From NCBI GenBank assembly GCA_946811695.1, contig OX328124.1:98814547-98878546 (forward strand): a stretch of 64,000 bases of DNA, in the 5' to 3' direction. A model generated the notes under the pieces. The model did not search any database and had not been told where the DNA came from. It was given only the letters and a program-made list of their open reading frames with translations. The position numbers and the translations under genes are program-made. Source of the stretch: Gonocerus acuteangulatus (lineage: Eukaryota; Arthropoda; Insecta; Hemiptera; Coreidae). Positions 35,331 to 47,640 of this stretch are shown one piece after another; position 1 is the stretch's first letter; each line of letters starts with the position of its first letter.

Positions 35331-35860
35331 GGGACAAGTAAGTATGGGATATGAGCAGGACACTTCATACAGAAGTGAGTAGCATTGGGAAAAGTGAGTA
35401 TTCTGGAAATTTAATAAGACCGTTTGACAATGAGTAAGTAGCTGGCCAGCTCCGGGAAGTGGCTGGACGAGGCTACTGCTGGGATAAAGGCGTCCAGTAT
35501 CCTATAAGAGGATTAAGGAAAATTGATAAGGAGTAAGTAGGTCATGATAAGGAGAAAGTAGGTATTGATAAGGAGTAAGTAGACATGATAAGGGAATAGG
35601 TGAAGAAGCTAGGTTGGGCTTAATATTTCTACTAAACGGCTCGAGAGAGCTATTTTTCAGAAATAAAGCGTCCAGTATTGGAGAAGAGGAGTAAGGAGTT
35701 TTGATATGGAGTAAGTAGGGCATGATAAGGAGAAAGTAGGTTTTGATAAGGAGTAAGTAGACATGATAAGGGAACAGATGAAGTAGCTGGCCAGAGGCTA
35801 ATATATCTGCTAAGTGGCTGGAAGAGCCAGTGCTGAGATAAAGCTTCCAGTAAACATGGC
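35331..35860 (+). repeat. complex minisatellite, about 178-bp higher-order unit
   Basis: CGTCCAGTAT recurs at 35491 and 35669, with a diverged CTTCCAGTAA near 35844. Each unit contains several shorter repeats of the form GATAAGGAGTAAGTAGG. The minus-strand LLTPYQ-rich ORFs come from this repeat. Confidence 0.75.
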
Positions 35861-36443
35861 ATGGGCCTCGAGCCAACTCCACCCTCCTACTTGGCCTACG
35901 AACATTCTATACTCTCTGAATGCTCTATATACTTCTTGGTGACTTTAACCACTGGCATTCATCATTCTGGGCAACACAAACCGAAGGGCAGAGAATAAAT
36001 AAGCGCCTTAAGTATCTGCTTAAGTCAATAAGACTCCGCTGCAAATAGCTTACAATTCCGCCTACTATTGAATAATTACCCCCCCCCCCCCAACAGCACA
36101 TAAGATCATAATTATATTATGAATTTAGAGGGGGGTGGATTGTGTTTTATATGTAAGTGTCCTATAATATGTAAATTATTGTGCCTCCTTTTGCAATAAA
36201 TTACATTAGCAGTTTTGAGATATAACAATAGCCATTCATCATCATCGCGTTAGTATAATATCTACTGAACATGATCTCTATGTACTCACTGACTGGGTAA
36301 AAGGGGCTATTGGCTTCCAGCTTCGTGAAGAAAATGGCGGCGCCCATCAGTTTCCCGCCAAATTGTATAACCTCTATGGAGATTGAAGAGCCTCTAGAGA
36401 GGGTTACTTTTCAATATAAATATCAATATATATAAATGAATTA

Positions 36444-36562
36444 TCCCTGTAACAGGCCACGAGGGCCTAGAATGGGCAGATACCGTAGAGGTATTTTCAT
36501 CCTTGTCTTTACAGCACACTAGGGATATAGTGTGGTCAGTACTGCTTTGCAGTATATGATTT
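36444..36562 (-). repeat. SINE family C, tail part
   Basis: It shares with 34092-34190 the blocks CACGAGGGCC, GGCAGATAC, GAGGTAT and GCACACTAGGGATAYAGTG. No tRNA-like head is present. Confidence 0.6.
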
Positions 36563-37656
36563 AATTTATTTCATGTAGAACGTTGTCCGAGTCTTAGCCC
36601 CATTGATAAATAAGTTCTTCTCGCAGGACTGCATCATCTTAGCGCGGTTCCGTTCATATCCCTAGTCTAATTTGGAAAGATTAAAATAGAAGCAGTTATT
36701 ATTTTGGTTCCACCAGTCTTTTTTTTTTAAATTAATTATTATAATGGTGTGTCAAACCTTAAGGTCACTAACGCCATTCCTGTGAGCAGTAAAGTCTTGA
36801 AAGGTCATGATTTACAATCTTACCTGGAAGGGTCGGCTCCTGCTACTAGAAACTGTCCCGCTAGTTACAAGGTCTTGGAATCCTGGAAATCTATATTTCT
36901 AACATTAAATTGTTTTTCTTATTTGTCTTAACCTGATTTATTTTCAAATACATTATCCAACTATAAGCAATTAAAAAATAACAAGGAATAAAAAACAGAC
37001 AAAAAGAACAGTTAGAATAAGCGAAATCAATTACGTTAAAGTTTTAAGCTCTTATTTCTCCGATTGACATCGCCTAATTACAACTTTCATTAGAACCTTT
37101 TTTTTAGAGCATTTAATAAGCTTTCTAATGGTATTCTTCTGTTTACCAAGATTCTCAACCTTTTTCGAGATATTAAGGAAAGTAAACAAAGTTACTAAAA
37201 CTTTTTATGTCTGTTAATAAAATATTTTATTCTAACCCTTCCTTAACTCCAAACGTAACCAAAATTTCAACATATTAGTTTTGATGAAAGTAGAACATGC
37301 GGAAAATGTTTCAACTGAATCCCATGATTCTAAGTACCCAAACCAAAAACAGTATTCAAAAACTATTTTTCCAATTTTTTCAACAACGGTTAAAGCTATC
37401 GCCTTTAAAATGGTTTCATTCGTTTTCCTAGCCCAGGAAGCATATAAAACGAGTACTTACAAGCTTATGAACTCAAAAACGTAAGCGTTACGATTTTTTT
37501 TGCGCGAATTTCGCCCCAAACGCCATCTTCCAGTAGGCGGATTTTGCTGTATAACGAACTTGACCTTTCAAATTAGACGAAAGATTTTTATACCAAATTT
37601 CATCAAAATCGGACCATTCGTCTAGGAGCTACAGAGCGAACAGACAAATATATATA

Positions 37657-39383
37657 CAGGGTGTCCCGTAAATGTCTAGTCATATTGAAAGGGGTGATAG
37701 AGGACCCTTAGGGGAACAAAAAATGTTCAATGATGATTTCCCGAATTCTCGCCCATAAGGGAGAAAACGTCGTTTTATTGTTTTATCGAGACAAACGTGG
37801 ATTTTAGAAACATAATCGTTGTAGCTCCGTCCCAGGTGGTACTACTAGAAAGGGAGTGAAACCAATCGAAAGCTGAGTAAATTTACTATAAGACTAGTTG
37901 GGAGTAAACGTAAAAATGAATGAATGTAAGTATGTATATCTTACAAAAAGAAGGCAATTCTAAATTTCCTGACATTTTATTGATATTTCTTTCCAGCGTT
38001 ACTCCTCAATGGGCAGGTTCTGAGATTTCCGGGTTTCAGAAAAACTTCCTCATTTAACCAGCTTTCCATTCATGTATCACAACCCTGTGTTATTGAAGTA
38101 TTTGAACGGTTTAAGTACAAAAGTTTAAAAAAAAAACATGGACCTGTGAAAAGAAAATTATATTTTTTTCTTCAGTTTATTCAAAAAGCTGAAGGGAAAT
38201 ATTTATTTTTATAAATGTTTACATAAATATTAAGTAAATGTTTACTTACAACAATAAAAAAAAATACTTCCACGAATAAAAAAAAACCCCTAAAACAGTA
38301 AATAAATAAAATACACATTTATTTTGAATTTGTTAATTCAGGTAACTAATACTGGGTCCAGGAGGCGGCCATTAAGGAACCCCAACCATACATTAACCTC
38401 AAAAATTATTATTTTTACCTAGATCACGCATTTGAACACATTTTTACAGGACTATGTACATATTATTTATGAGGGATAGAATTTTTAATTACCACAACAA
38501 AAACGCATGGGCTCAGAATCCCAGTGAGTTTCACAAGCGTAGCCATCAGTATTAATTTAAGGTAAAGCATTTGTTTTCTAAATATAAGTACCTGTAAAAA
38601 TGTGTTCAAATGCGTGATATAGGTAAAAATAGTAGTTTTTGAGGTTAATGTATGGTTGGGGTTCCTTAATGGCCGCCTCCTGGACCCAGTATTAGTTACC
38701 TGAATTAATAAATTCAAAATAAATGTTTATTTTATTTATTTACTGTTTTAAGATTTTTTTTTATATCCGTGGAAGTAATTTTTTTTATTCTTTTAAGTAA
38801 ATATTTACTTAATATTTATGTAAACATTTATAAAAAAAATATTTCCCTTCAGCTTTTTGAATAAATTGAAGAAAAAAATATAATTTTCTTTTCACAGATC
38901 CATGTTTTTTTAAAAACTTTTGTTCTTAAATCGTTCAAATACTTCAATATCACAGGGTTGTGATACATTAATGGAAAGCTGGTTAAATGAGGAAGTTTTT
39001 CTGAAACCCGGAAATCTCAGATCCTGCTTATTGAGGAGTAACGCTGGAAAGAAATATCAATAAAATATCAGGAAATTTAGAATTGCCTTCTTTTGGTAAG
39101 ATATACATACTTACATTCATTCATTTTTACGTTTAATCTCAACTAGTCTTATAGTAAATTTACTCAGCTTTCGATTGGTTTCACACCCTTTTTAGTAGTA
39201 TCACCTGGGACAGAGCTACAACGATTATTCTTCTAAAAAGTACGTTTGTCTCGAAAAAACAATAAAACGACGTTTTCTCCCTTATGGGCGAGAATTCGGG
39301 AAATTGTCATAGAACATTTTTTGTTCCCCTAAGGGTCCTCTATCACCCCTCACAATATGACTAGACATTTACGGGACACCCTG
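37657..39383. mobile_element. foldback transposon with about 800-bp inverted arms
   Basis: It starts CAGGGTGTCCCGTAAATG and ends with the inverse. The arms at about 37657-38452 and 38588-39383 are inverted copies with scattered mismatches and small indels; about 135 bp separates them. It is flanked by TATATA on both sides because it inserted in a (TA)n tract, so the target duplication length cannot be read. No transposase. The CAGGG start would suit several DNA transposon groups, including hAT; I do not assign one. A transcript through it would fold into a long hairpin. Confidence 0.88.
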
Positions 39384-39392
39384 TATATATAA

Positions 39393-39453
<61 letters not shown>

Positions 39454-39455
39454 AA
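39384..39455. repeat. (TA)n microsatellite, R1 internal
   Basis: The continuation of the R1 TA tract on the far side of the foldback insertion. Confidence 0.9.
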
Positions 39456-39596
39456 TTTGAACCACCATTATTTTCGGTCTGTAGGGGTTCTGAAACGCGA
39501 AATTTTCTAGTCGGCACTTCCGGATTGTTTCATTGTATCAACCTTATAAGCGGGGTTCCTCCCTATGGGGGAGGGAGGAACCGCGCTAAAAGGTTA

Positions 39597-41289
39597 ATCT
39601 GGCAATGTTTCGAGAGGAAATGGAGGAAAGGTAAAATAAACAAAGCTTGTAGTTATAATATTATCCTTTATTTTTTATTAATACATAAAAATAGAGAAAC
39701 ATTTACATTTTTTTGTAATACAAACAATGAAATACATTGATTTTAATAGCACAATTCCACACACTTTTGGTTTCAATTTAGATATACACTCGACTACTAG
39801 GTCGAAGTAAACACAAAACTGCCCTTCAGAGTCACCCAAACTACCAAGGGGCCGGACAGCGAAGGGAAAACCCTTACACGGACTGTATATTTAATGAAAC
39901 TTAGTTGATACAAGAGTGACTACAGGTTACAAAACTTATATCGCATAAAGCTGTCGTAGATAGTAGTAGACAGTCTCGAACCGAAGAAATAGCCTTTTCA
40001 CGGAAGTGGCTATTAGGTGACGGGGCAGAAAAGGGACAGCTTTGCCTCTTCTTGTCATTTTTTTTTTTTTTTTTGATAAGGGGGGTTGTTTTTAACATAA
40101 AAGGCAATATTACATTTTAAGATGCAACAGTTGACAAGTTAGTCACCAGTTAGCTGTTGAATGCAATTGACTCTCTTCGTGCCTATGTGGATCTGATATC
40201 CAAAATTTTACTCTAAATGAGATCGGGCGGCCCTTCCCGTTGAGACTCACTCATCTTTATTTATCTTGCATTTGGAGAAATGGAATATGAACTACAGTTC
40301 TATTTGTCTATCCTTATCATTATTTATCCTATTGGTAATTTTCTCCGGTGGGACACCGGATTGTGCGAGAGACCCTATGTTAATTATATGATAAAAAATT
40401 ATCATTGTTTAACTTTTCTCTAATAAATCTATGTGCGTACTATTTCTTAACGTTTACTTTCCGTCGAGTGTTCTAATCCTATTTCGAAGGATTATTATCA
40501 TTTATGTGTTTTAAAATTATTTTTTGCTTAAATAAAAATACACCTCATTTAGATTTCAATATTTTGTAAAGAATACCTTAACCCAACTGAGTAACGTTTC
40601 ATTTGATAATTGAGTTTATAGCTATTTTTTAACTTAAATAATTGTTCTAACTGCTTACAACAAAGCAAAAATTTTGAAATACGTTGTGTGTTTGTTGCTT
40701 GATTTTGTTACTCCCAACCTTGCTGAGTTTACACAGATCCGGTGGACAACTTCTTGAATTCATAGCTAGAAGACACCGGATGGTAGTTGGGTAGATAGAT
40801 AAGGTAAAAGCACGTATACTCTGACCTGAAACTATTAGTTGGTGTATATTGATATAAATGTTAAGGACTGAATATAGCATAAGAAATGATTTTGGACGGT
40901 ATTTATTCTGGAGGCCGACAACTAAGATAGGGTTTGGAGATAAAGTCTGGAGCAAACAAGAGCCTGGGACTGCGGCCAAATACTGACCCAGCTCCTTGTC
41001 ATCTACCTCCAGCCCGACCAGCAGAAGGAAATCTTTCAGGTATACGTCTTAACTTTTTCGGTACCAACTACCGTTTTCATCGACAGCGAGTTTAAAGTAT
41101 TTATATATGCTCGGTATTCCCAATAAAATTCCGTCCGTCGCTCATTATCTACTTCTATGCAGACACACGCACTTGCATACCCGTTTATTTTTCACCCTTT
41201 CTCTCTCCTTTTAATGTAGTTAAATTATTTATATTTTTTTAATAAGGTTTGTAGCTTCAAGAGCTCACAGTGCTTTCTGGCAAAATTCA
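39597..41289. other. no gene recognised
   Basis: Mixed AT-rich DNA. Short ORFs at 39901-40107 and 40647-40979 (minus) lack recognisable domains. Poly(T) lies at about 40058-40074. Confidence 0.4.
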
Positions 41290-41460
41290 GAGAGGACTAT
41301 GAATGTCCATTCGGCTTCGAAGGTTCTGCAAGGCTCAACAATTAGTAAATATTTGTTTTACGTCGTGATCTTTAACACATAATGCGCATTCAGGTCTTGC
41401 TTTCCGTTTGAAGAAGTTATCATGGGTGAGATTTGTATATAAAATTCTAATTCTCGACGG
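41290..41460 (-). pseudogene. LINE ORF2 C-terminal zinc-knuckle relic
   Basis: One minus-strand frame reads RILYTNLTHDNFFKRK and then ARPECALCVKDHDVKQIFTNC before a stop, followed by LQNLRSRMDIHSPL. The LTH...PEC..C...H......C pattern is the Cys/His knuckle that follows the RNase H or RT region in many insect LINEs (jockey and I-type groups). The preceding part of the ORF is absent, so it is a 5'-truncated, dead copy. Confidence 0.6.
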
Positions 41461-41475
41461 TACCATCAGTGTACA

Positions 41476-42229
41476 TATTCTACCTGGTGCCTACCTTGGT
41501 CCCGACCCGACCCGATCCGATCCAATCCGATGGCCACCGATTCTCGGCCGCTTAAACTTGTTTGTTTCTAGACCGATTTCCGACCAAAGAAGCAAAATGG
41601 CACCATATTGTGTTTCAAAAAGGTCTACAGCTTTATATAGGTACATACATCTTAACATATTTCATAGGTACATACATTTTAACCGATTTTAATGCATTTT
41701 TTTTTTTTTTTTTAAATGAAAGCTAATACAATTTAGATTAACTTTGACAATTCACATTTTTGTTTTTTTGTTTCCCATGTTTATTAAATTACGTGGAAAT
41801 ATGTTTATAACGATCCAATGTTTATAATTTTCCAATGTTGATAATTATCCAATTCTTATAACCTTCTAGGTACCTTTCTTATAAATAATTTTAAAATATG
41901 AATACTAATCCTTCTCTTAACGTAGTTAAAAATTAACTGTTACAATAAGATTCATTTTTTCGGGACTGAAGTACTTCCAGAAGATGGCTTGGCCTTCAAA
42001 CGCCTCCTTCATACCTCCAGCATTCAACCTAATCGGAGGTTTCTTTGCTTATTAGGTGGTATTTCTTAAATTAATCACTCATTTTCACTTCACTACGAAG
42101 TCATTACTGACGAGCTGTGACTAAATCAGATAGGATCGGGTCGGGACCAATGAAGGCACTCACGTCGGCCGTAGTCGATCAAAGAAAATCGGAACGGGAG
42201 AAATGCGGGTCCAATGTAGGTGCAACCTT
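41476..42229. mobile_element. inverted-repeat element with TTGGTCCCGACCCGA motif
   Basis: The left end carries GGTGCCTACCTTGGTCCC, GACCCGACCCGATCC. The right part carries the inverted GGATCGGGTCGGGACCAATG and, further out, TTGGACCCGCATTTC with CACCTACA. The interior is AT-rich and non-coding. Boundaries are approximate and the family is unknown. Confidence 0.5.
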
Positions 42230-42335
42230 AGGTTGTCCTTTCGAAATTTACACCAAAAACTAAGCTGAAATTTATTAATATCTTAGAAGGTCAAGAAATT
42301 AAACCTCACGAAATAGTTTCACTAAATTTATTTCT

Positions 42336-42377
42336 TTCCTTCATGTTTCGCACCCTTTTGGTGCTTCCCCAGAGGAA
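42336..42377 (-). ncRNA. hammerhead-like fold with altered core
   Basis: On the minus strand: TTCCT (helix I), CTGGGGA (CUGANGA expected; the invariant A6 is G), extra A, GCACC-AAAAG-GGTGC (helix II), GAAA, CATGA, AGGAA (helix I). Helix I (5 bp) and helix II (5 bp) both pair perfectly, but the cleavage triplet GTC is replaced by TGA. The architecture fits a hammerhead, but it is probably not catalytic. Confidence 0.45.
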
Positions 42378-43419
42378 CTTGTTAAAAAAATATCTTAAAA
42401 ATAGATTTAAAAATTCATTTACTTAATTGTTATTTACATAAAATAGAAGAACCCAGAATAAATAGTAGTTCCATACTAGTGTGTCATGTAGAATAGACGT
42501 AGTGCTGTAAATGTACACTGCATTGAGTGGAAGTGGTACAATTACGAAGCTGAATCATTAGGAGTAATTAAGGAAATTGTAGCGACCTCCGTCACTAACA
42601 GTGAATGTTGGCTGGCACACTAACCCATTGTCAGTGTTCTCTCACAAGGTAAAGGCTCACTGATAGATTAACGAACAGAACCCACGCAATTATATATGCC
42701 CGGCTACATCTTATATTCATTCATGTGAGTCTATGTAACACCTGAACATTATTGCCATATGGTTGGAACATTTGCCCGATAGTCCTAAAGGAACTATATG
42801 AGAAGTATTGAGCTATGCGAACAAAATGTACAATGGATGGAACACGAAGAAAAAAGAAATTGTTCTGCTAACGTTTTCCGAATTCTTTATTCACTGACCT
42901 TCAAGAATTCACACAAAAGCTAAAGCTACTCCCAAGCCCTGAACCAGGGAAGGTAGTGACAACAGAGCATGAAGAACACCAGGTTGTGGAACTGGTGCCA
43001 GATGGGAGATCTTAATTATATATTTTTTTCCTATATGCGGAGTAATATATATTGTTAATTTCAGAAAAAGAAGCTTTTTAACGCTAGATAGTTTATAAAG
43101 TGTTATTATTTATTTTTCCAAATTTTAACGTTCAATTATAGAATAGACAGATCCTCTTTTCAAAAGAAAAGCCACTCCAACTGGAAAAAAACCCAGGAGG
43201 GCAAACTGCCTCTGATGTTAAAAAAAAAAAAAAAAAAAACAGGAACCTAGAAACGAAACGTAGTGGGCTTACACCATAACACTCACGGTTTGGTCTTGGA
43301 GCTTCCAAGAGTAAACAGTTTTTAACGGCAATATTTGTTACTTCTTAATTGAGACTTCGCCTTTCAAAACATGATATATCCAAATCGTACAACTTTTCAG
43401 AGGATACAAAAAATGTCTA
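42378..43419. other. no gene recognised
   Basis: AT-rich, with poly(A) at about 43220-43239. AAAAGAAAAGCCACTCC near 43160 weakly resembles SINE family B. Confidence 0.4.
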
Positions 43420-43612
43420 ACAGGCTACACATGGTCAGGCAGACCTGTCAGTTTGCCCTGAACATTCTGCCGGAAAGACGATCGCATTAACGTGTATATA
43501 TTCCGCCCGCCTGGACAGTCTTAACTGACAGACCGGCCGAAATATGTAAACGTTCAGGTGACCGGCCTTCAGATGGACTGTTCAGGCCTAACTGACCGTG
43601 AGTAGCCTGCTT
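43420..43612. mobile_element. MITE with AAGCAGGCTAC terminus, copy 2
   Basis: It shares with 8088-8282 the arms CAGGCTACACAYGGTCA, the centre CCTGGACAGTCTTAACTGAC and the inner CGTGTATATATTCCG pair. The right terminus GTAGCCTGCTT is intact here, whereas the left one is intact in copy 1. Confidence 0.75.
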
Positions 43613-45010
43613 AAGCCAGTATAATTCCTTCAGAAAATTAATATTTACGAGCTCACACTAACATTCATATACTTGTATTTGATTGGAATATAATGAATTA
43701 AAAAAAAAAAAAAAAAAAAAAAAAATTACTGTGTGGGAAAGAAGGTATTTGGAAACAAAAAAAATAGTTGATATATAAAATTTGTATTATATATATTTTT
43801 TATCATATCCAGGGATGTGATTTTTATTGTACCGTAACTTTTTTGATACTGTGTACTTTTCTTTCAGATCAGTAATTTTTTGTTCTTTCCGATATTTCCT
43901 CCTGAGTTTTACACTTTTTTTATCCTTTAATATCCCCTTTAAATTATTAATATTACCGGTAAATTATTAATATTATTACGGTTTTCTTATTTGCTGATTA
44001 CTTTGAATATTTTTTTTAATGCTTATTCACAGCATATCACTGTCGTTGAGGAGATCATGAAATATACATAAAAACAATAAGTACGGCGGTACACCTTGCC
44101 ATTCCATTGATATACAACGCCCTACAAGAGTATCGTCTTGATGGAAATGTCCTCATTTAGAATTATTCCGCAATGTGAGGTGTTTGTTCCGAATTTAAGT
44201 ATCTCATGAGTGTAATCAAGACCACCAATGCCTATCTTTTTAGCAATTATTGTGCCATGTAGACGGCAGGTACAGAAGCTTCAGCGAAGAAGGGGCCAAT
44301 TGCATTTTGGGATTAATGCGAGCTGATATTCCTTTATTGTATTTATGTGCCTCGTTTGATCTGTGGGAGTTAAATCCAAAATCATATACATTTCGCGATT
44401 AGCGTCATAAGTACGTAAACAGAAGGTTATTGGGCCCTCACCAATGACAGGTTTTTGCATACATTTTATTATAGAAATGAATACAATTTCCTTTACTATT
44501 CCTCATATAATGGCTACGGGAGGTGAAAGTGTGCCAATTACCTAGTCACGACCAAGGCCGATCACAAAACGTGACGCTGCAATCATTCCGTCGAACACTC
44601 CCAACTATATGCATTATTCAATTATTGACAATCCGTCATAGCCACCCTCCCGCTGTGACAAATGGAGTTACATTGTCAATTTGTATAATTGAAGCTTTCC
44701 ACTCAGCTCACGTCAGGTCATTTTCTGTTTTCGATTTAATATAATATTGCGCTGTGTGATCGTAACTACGTCAAACGGAGACAAATAATCTTGAAAACAA
44801 ATTTTAAATTATTTCCTCAAATTCCAAACATATTAATATCAGACTTCGAATGTAATTTGAAAAGTTTGTAAAACAATCAAACATAAAAATGAACAAAAAT
44901 TCCGTCGTTGATTGAAATGACATTAAATGTATACTAAAAAATGATAATTATCATGAAATATAAATATGTTAATACTAGAATTATATAGTTTTTGTTTTGC
45001 TTTCATAAAC
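43613..45010. other. no gene recognised; poly(A) tract
   Basis: A poly(A) run lies at 43700-43725. The part from 44100 to 44760 is less simple in sequence than its surroundings, but no ORF or repeat could be identified. Confidence 0.4.
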
Positions 45011-45405
45011 ACAGAGAAAGCAGCAGCTAGGAGTAGTAAGGAGACTCCAAAAGTTCTAGGATCAGTCAGGAGCAACCAAAAGTAACCAAGAGAGTTCAGG
45101 AGCACTGAAGAGCAGCATAGCTACCAGGAACTGCTAGGAGCAGTTAGGAACAATCAGCAGCAGGCAACAGCAATAAACAACGAGGAGATCCAAAGACCAG
45201 GAGATCCATTAGCAACTAAAAACTGCTAAGGATCACTCAAAAGCCCTCAATTGCTAAGATCTGTCAGGCTCTTGCAGCAGTAGCCAACAGCAACTGTGGA
45301 TCGGTAAGAGCAGTCAGGATCACATAGCAGCAACCGAAAACAACCTGATGATGCTAAGAGCAGACAGAATCACTTTGCTGCAGTCAACAACAACCCCTTA
45401 TCCAG
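45011..45405 (+). repeat. degenerate purine-rich minisatellite
   Basis: Variants of GCTAAGAGCAGTCAGGATCA and AGCAGCAACCAACAGCAAC alternate at roughly 50-bp spacing with much drift. CAG/CAA-rich on the plus strand, but stops interrupt every frame. Confidence 0.6.
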
Positions 45406-46504
45406 AGCCAGGATTCAGAATGTATCCAGCACGAACTTGTTTTGTGCCCCATAATTAACACTTTATTGATTTATTATTTAGTTCATTCTAAATTCCCCTT
45501 ATTAAATTGCTGTTGATTTATTTTTTCATTTATTCTAAATTCACATGACGATAGATCTTTTGATCTTCGTTTAGAAATGTTAGTTATCATTAAAACCCTT
45601 CATATGTGTAATAGAGTCATAAGAGAAGTGAAGTGAAAATCCTACGCCAAAAGAACTTTTACTTGTTGCTTCCTTTCTCTTCAGGGCCAATCTTATATTT
45701 TATTAGTTCAACAACCTGATTCCAAGACTACTCCTCATAAAAAAGAGATTGCATTTCAGCTGAATAAATGTCTTTTATGGGGGGAGTATGATTGAATAAG
45801 CAGGGTCACTTTCCAGGCACTTCTGCTGATTTATATTTTGACATTTTAATATGTTTGTTACTAATCTAACAAGTGGCTTTTCCTATATTATATAAAAAAA
45901 AGCATATATCCAGAAGAAAAAAAAATCAGCTATCATTACTGCAAATATGATCAATGAAACTAATTCTAAATATAACTGCAGCAATAGACTGATTTCTTTA
46001 GTCCACATATCGCACCAGTATTTCTATGGTTACAAAACTCAAAAAAAAAAAAAAGTGCCCTCTGGTGTACAAGCAATGAAGCTAGGTTTATACAGTTTCG
46101 ATGGTTGATAAAGAGGTATTTATCATGTCTTTCATAATCATTAATGAAAAATACCGATTTTTCAATTGTTTCACTTTAGAAATACTAGTGCGGTATCGTC
46201 TCTGCCATGTCAAACTAGCGAATATGCAAAATCTCGTTTTCGGATCCCAGACTGTGCTCTTGGATTGTGGACGATACGAGCGTCGCAAATTGCCACAACT
46301 CTAACCCCTTTATAGAATAGCCTTTAGTGCCTTAAATAATGTATGAAATAAGACCATTTGTCAATATATTACTTCGTCAATGGATAGGATACGTTCGTTC
46401 CTATTTAGCTTCGATTTTCATATTCGATAGTTTGATATAAAAATAAAAATATAAAATAGGAAAATTATATAATAGTGAATAATGAATAGAATATGGAACG
46501 AATC

Positions 46505-46542
<38 letters not shown>

Positions 46543-47040
46543 AAAGCAACTCCATAAGAAAAGGACAACTTCTACTGTAGCCTTTTCTGAGCGAATTTAA
46601 TGGACCAACTATAAGAGTGATGGCCAGCTCTACTCGGAGTGTTTTCTCCGGCTTTCTTATTTTCTTTTTATCCTTTACTGTTGTGTCATAAGAGCTTCTA
46701 TCCCTTTTTCTGGGCTGGCCATGGTAGATCCCTATTTATTGCTCTCACAGTGAAGTATTCTCTCTCCGGGATTCTACTGGATTTTCGGACAATATCGATA
46801 GTCTTTAACAGATAAAAATATCACTTTTATCACATGTTTATTTTGTGGTGGAAATGGTTCAAATAGAAATTATATCGGATTTTTTTTTTTTAGGACTGGT
46901 TATGAATAAATTGAAAAAATTTGCACATTAGGTTTCCTAGTACTTACTCAATAATCACAGCCTCAAGATTTCTTGCATGCTCATTTTGTGGAAGAACACT
47001 AGTAGCTTTGAACTTTATTTTTAGACTATACCTATGATAA
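45406..47040. other. no gene recognised
   Basis: A poly(A) tract lies at about 46508-46539. Overlapping ORFs at 46088-46304 show no domain. Confidence 0.4.
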
Positions 47041-47045
47041 GTCAA

Positions 47046-47071
47046 ACACACACACATACTCACACACACAC

Positions 47072-47133
<62 letters not shown>

Positions 47134-47155
47134 GCGTGTGCGTGTGCGTGTGCGT

Positions 47156-47243
<88 letters not shown>
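47046..47243. repeat. (GT)n tract with phased CG steps
   Basis: CA repeats, a short TA bridge, then a long GT run. At about 47128-47168 the repeat becomes hexameric (GTGTGC). Alternating purine-pyrimidine sequence of this length favours left-handed DNA. Confidence 0.95.
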
Positions 47244-47440
47244 CTTATCATAGGCATCGTCTCAAAAGAAAGTTCAAAGCTGCTACTGTTCTTCGGTGAA
47301 ATAAGTATGCAAAAAATCTTGAGGCTTATATAAGTTTTGCTTTATTATTTTTTCAAGTTGAAATTTTTTATTATTATTTTGGTTTAGGTAAGGCAATATA
47401 ACGACTTCCAAGGCATAATTAAAACTAAGAAAAGCAACAA

Positions 47441-47640
47441 GCCGACGGCCATAGCCACGTCGAGTGTACCGGTTCCCGTTGATCACCGAAGTTAAGCAAC
47501 GTCGGGCGGTTACAGTCTCTGAATTGGTGACCAATCACGTGCTGTTGGCAATATAAATGGGTGGCAACCTGTAGATAGGCCGGCGTTAATAGCCGAATTT
47601 TTTATACGCCGTTAAACACATGCATACAAACAAAGAAAAG
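47441..47640 (+). repeat. 5S rRNA-derived SINE
   Basis: Positions 47441-47549 follow the 5S rRNA plan: GCCGACGGCCATAGCCACG at the start, GATCACCGAAGTTAAGCAAC and GTCGGGCGGT (internal control region), and GTGCTGTTGGC at the end. Changes and deletions in the 3' half argue against a functional 5S gene. A body follows with GGGTGGCAACCTGTAGATAG and a tail GGCG-N21-CGCC-GTTAAA, shared with tRNA-headed SINEs in this window. This is a SINE3-type element with a 5S promoter head. Confidence 0.85.

Larger units (their letters stand above)
36612..39596 (-). mobile_element. R1 repeat, copy C, split by a foldback element
   Basis: On the minus strand R1 starts TTTTAGCGCGGTTCC at 39596 and ends with GATGATGCAGTCCTGCGAG near 36612. 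It lacks the Penelope-like insertion and has only one of the two internal sub-blocks, so it shows the pre-insertion state. The foldback element at 37657-39383 sits in its (TA)n tract. A T-run replaces part of the sequence near 36720. Confidence 0.8.

Noticed and set aside
35502..35882. 126-codon minus-strand ORF
   Set aside because: Generated by the minisatellite; the repeated LLTPYQ/LLSPYH units mirror the DNA repeat.
47441..47549. Functional 5S rRNA gene
   Set aside because: The 3' half has deletions and substitutions relative to 5S rRNA, no terminator T-run follows directly, and a SINE body and tail are attached.
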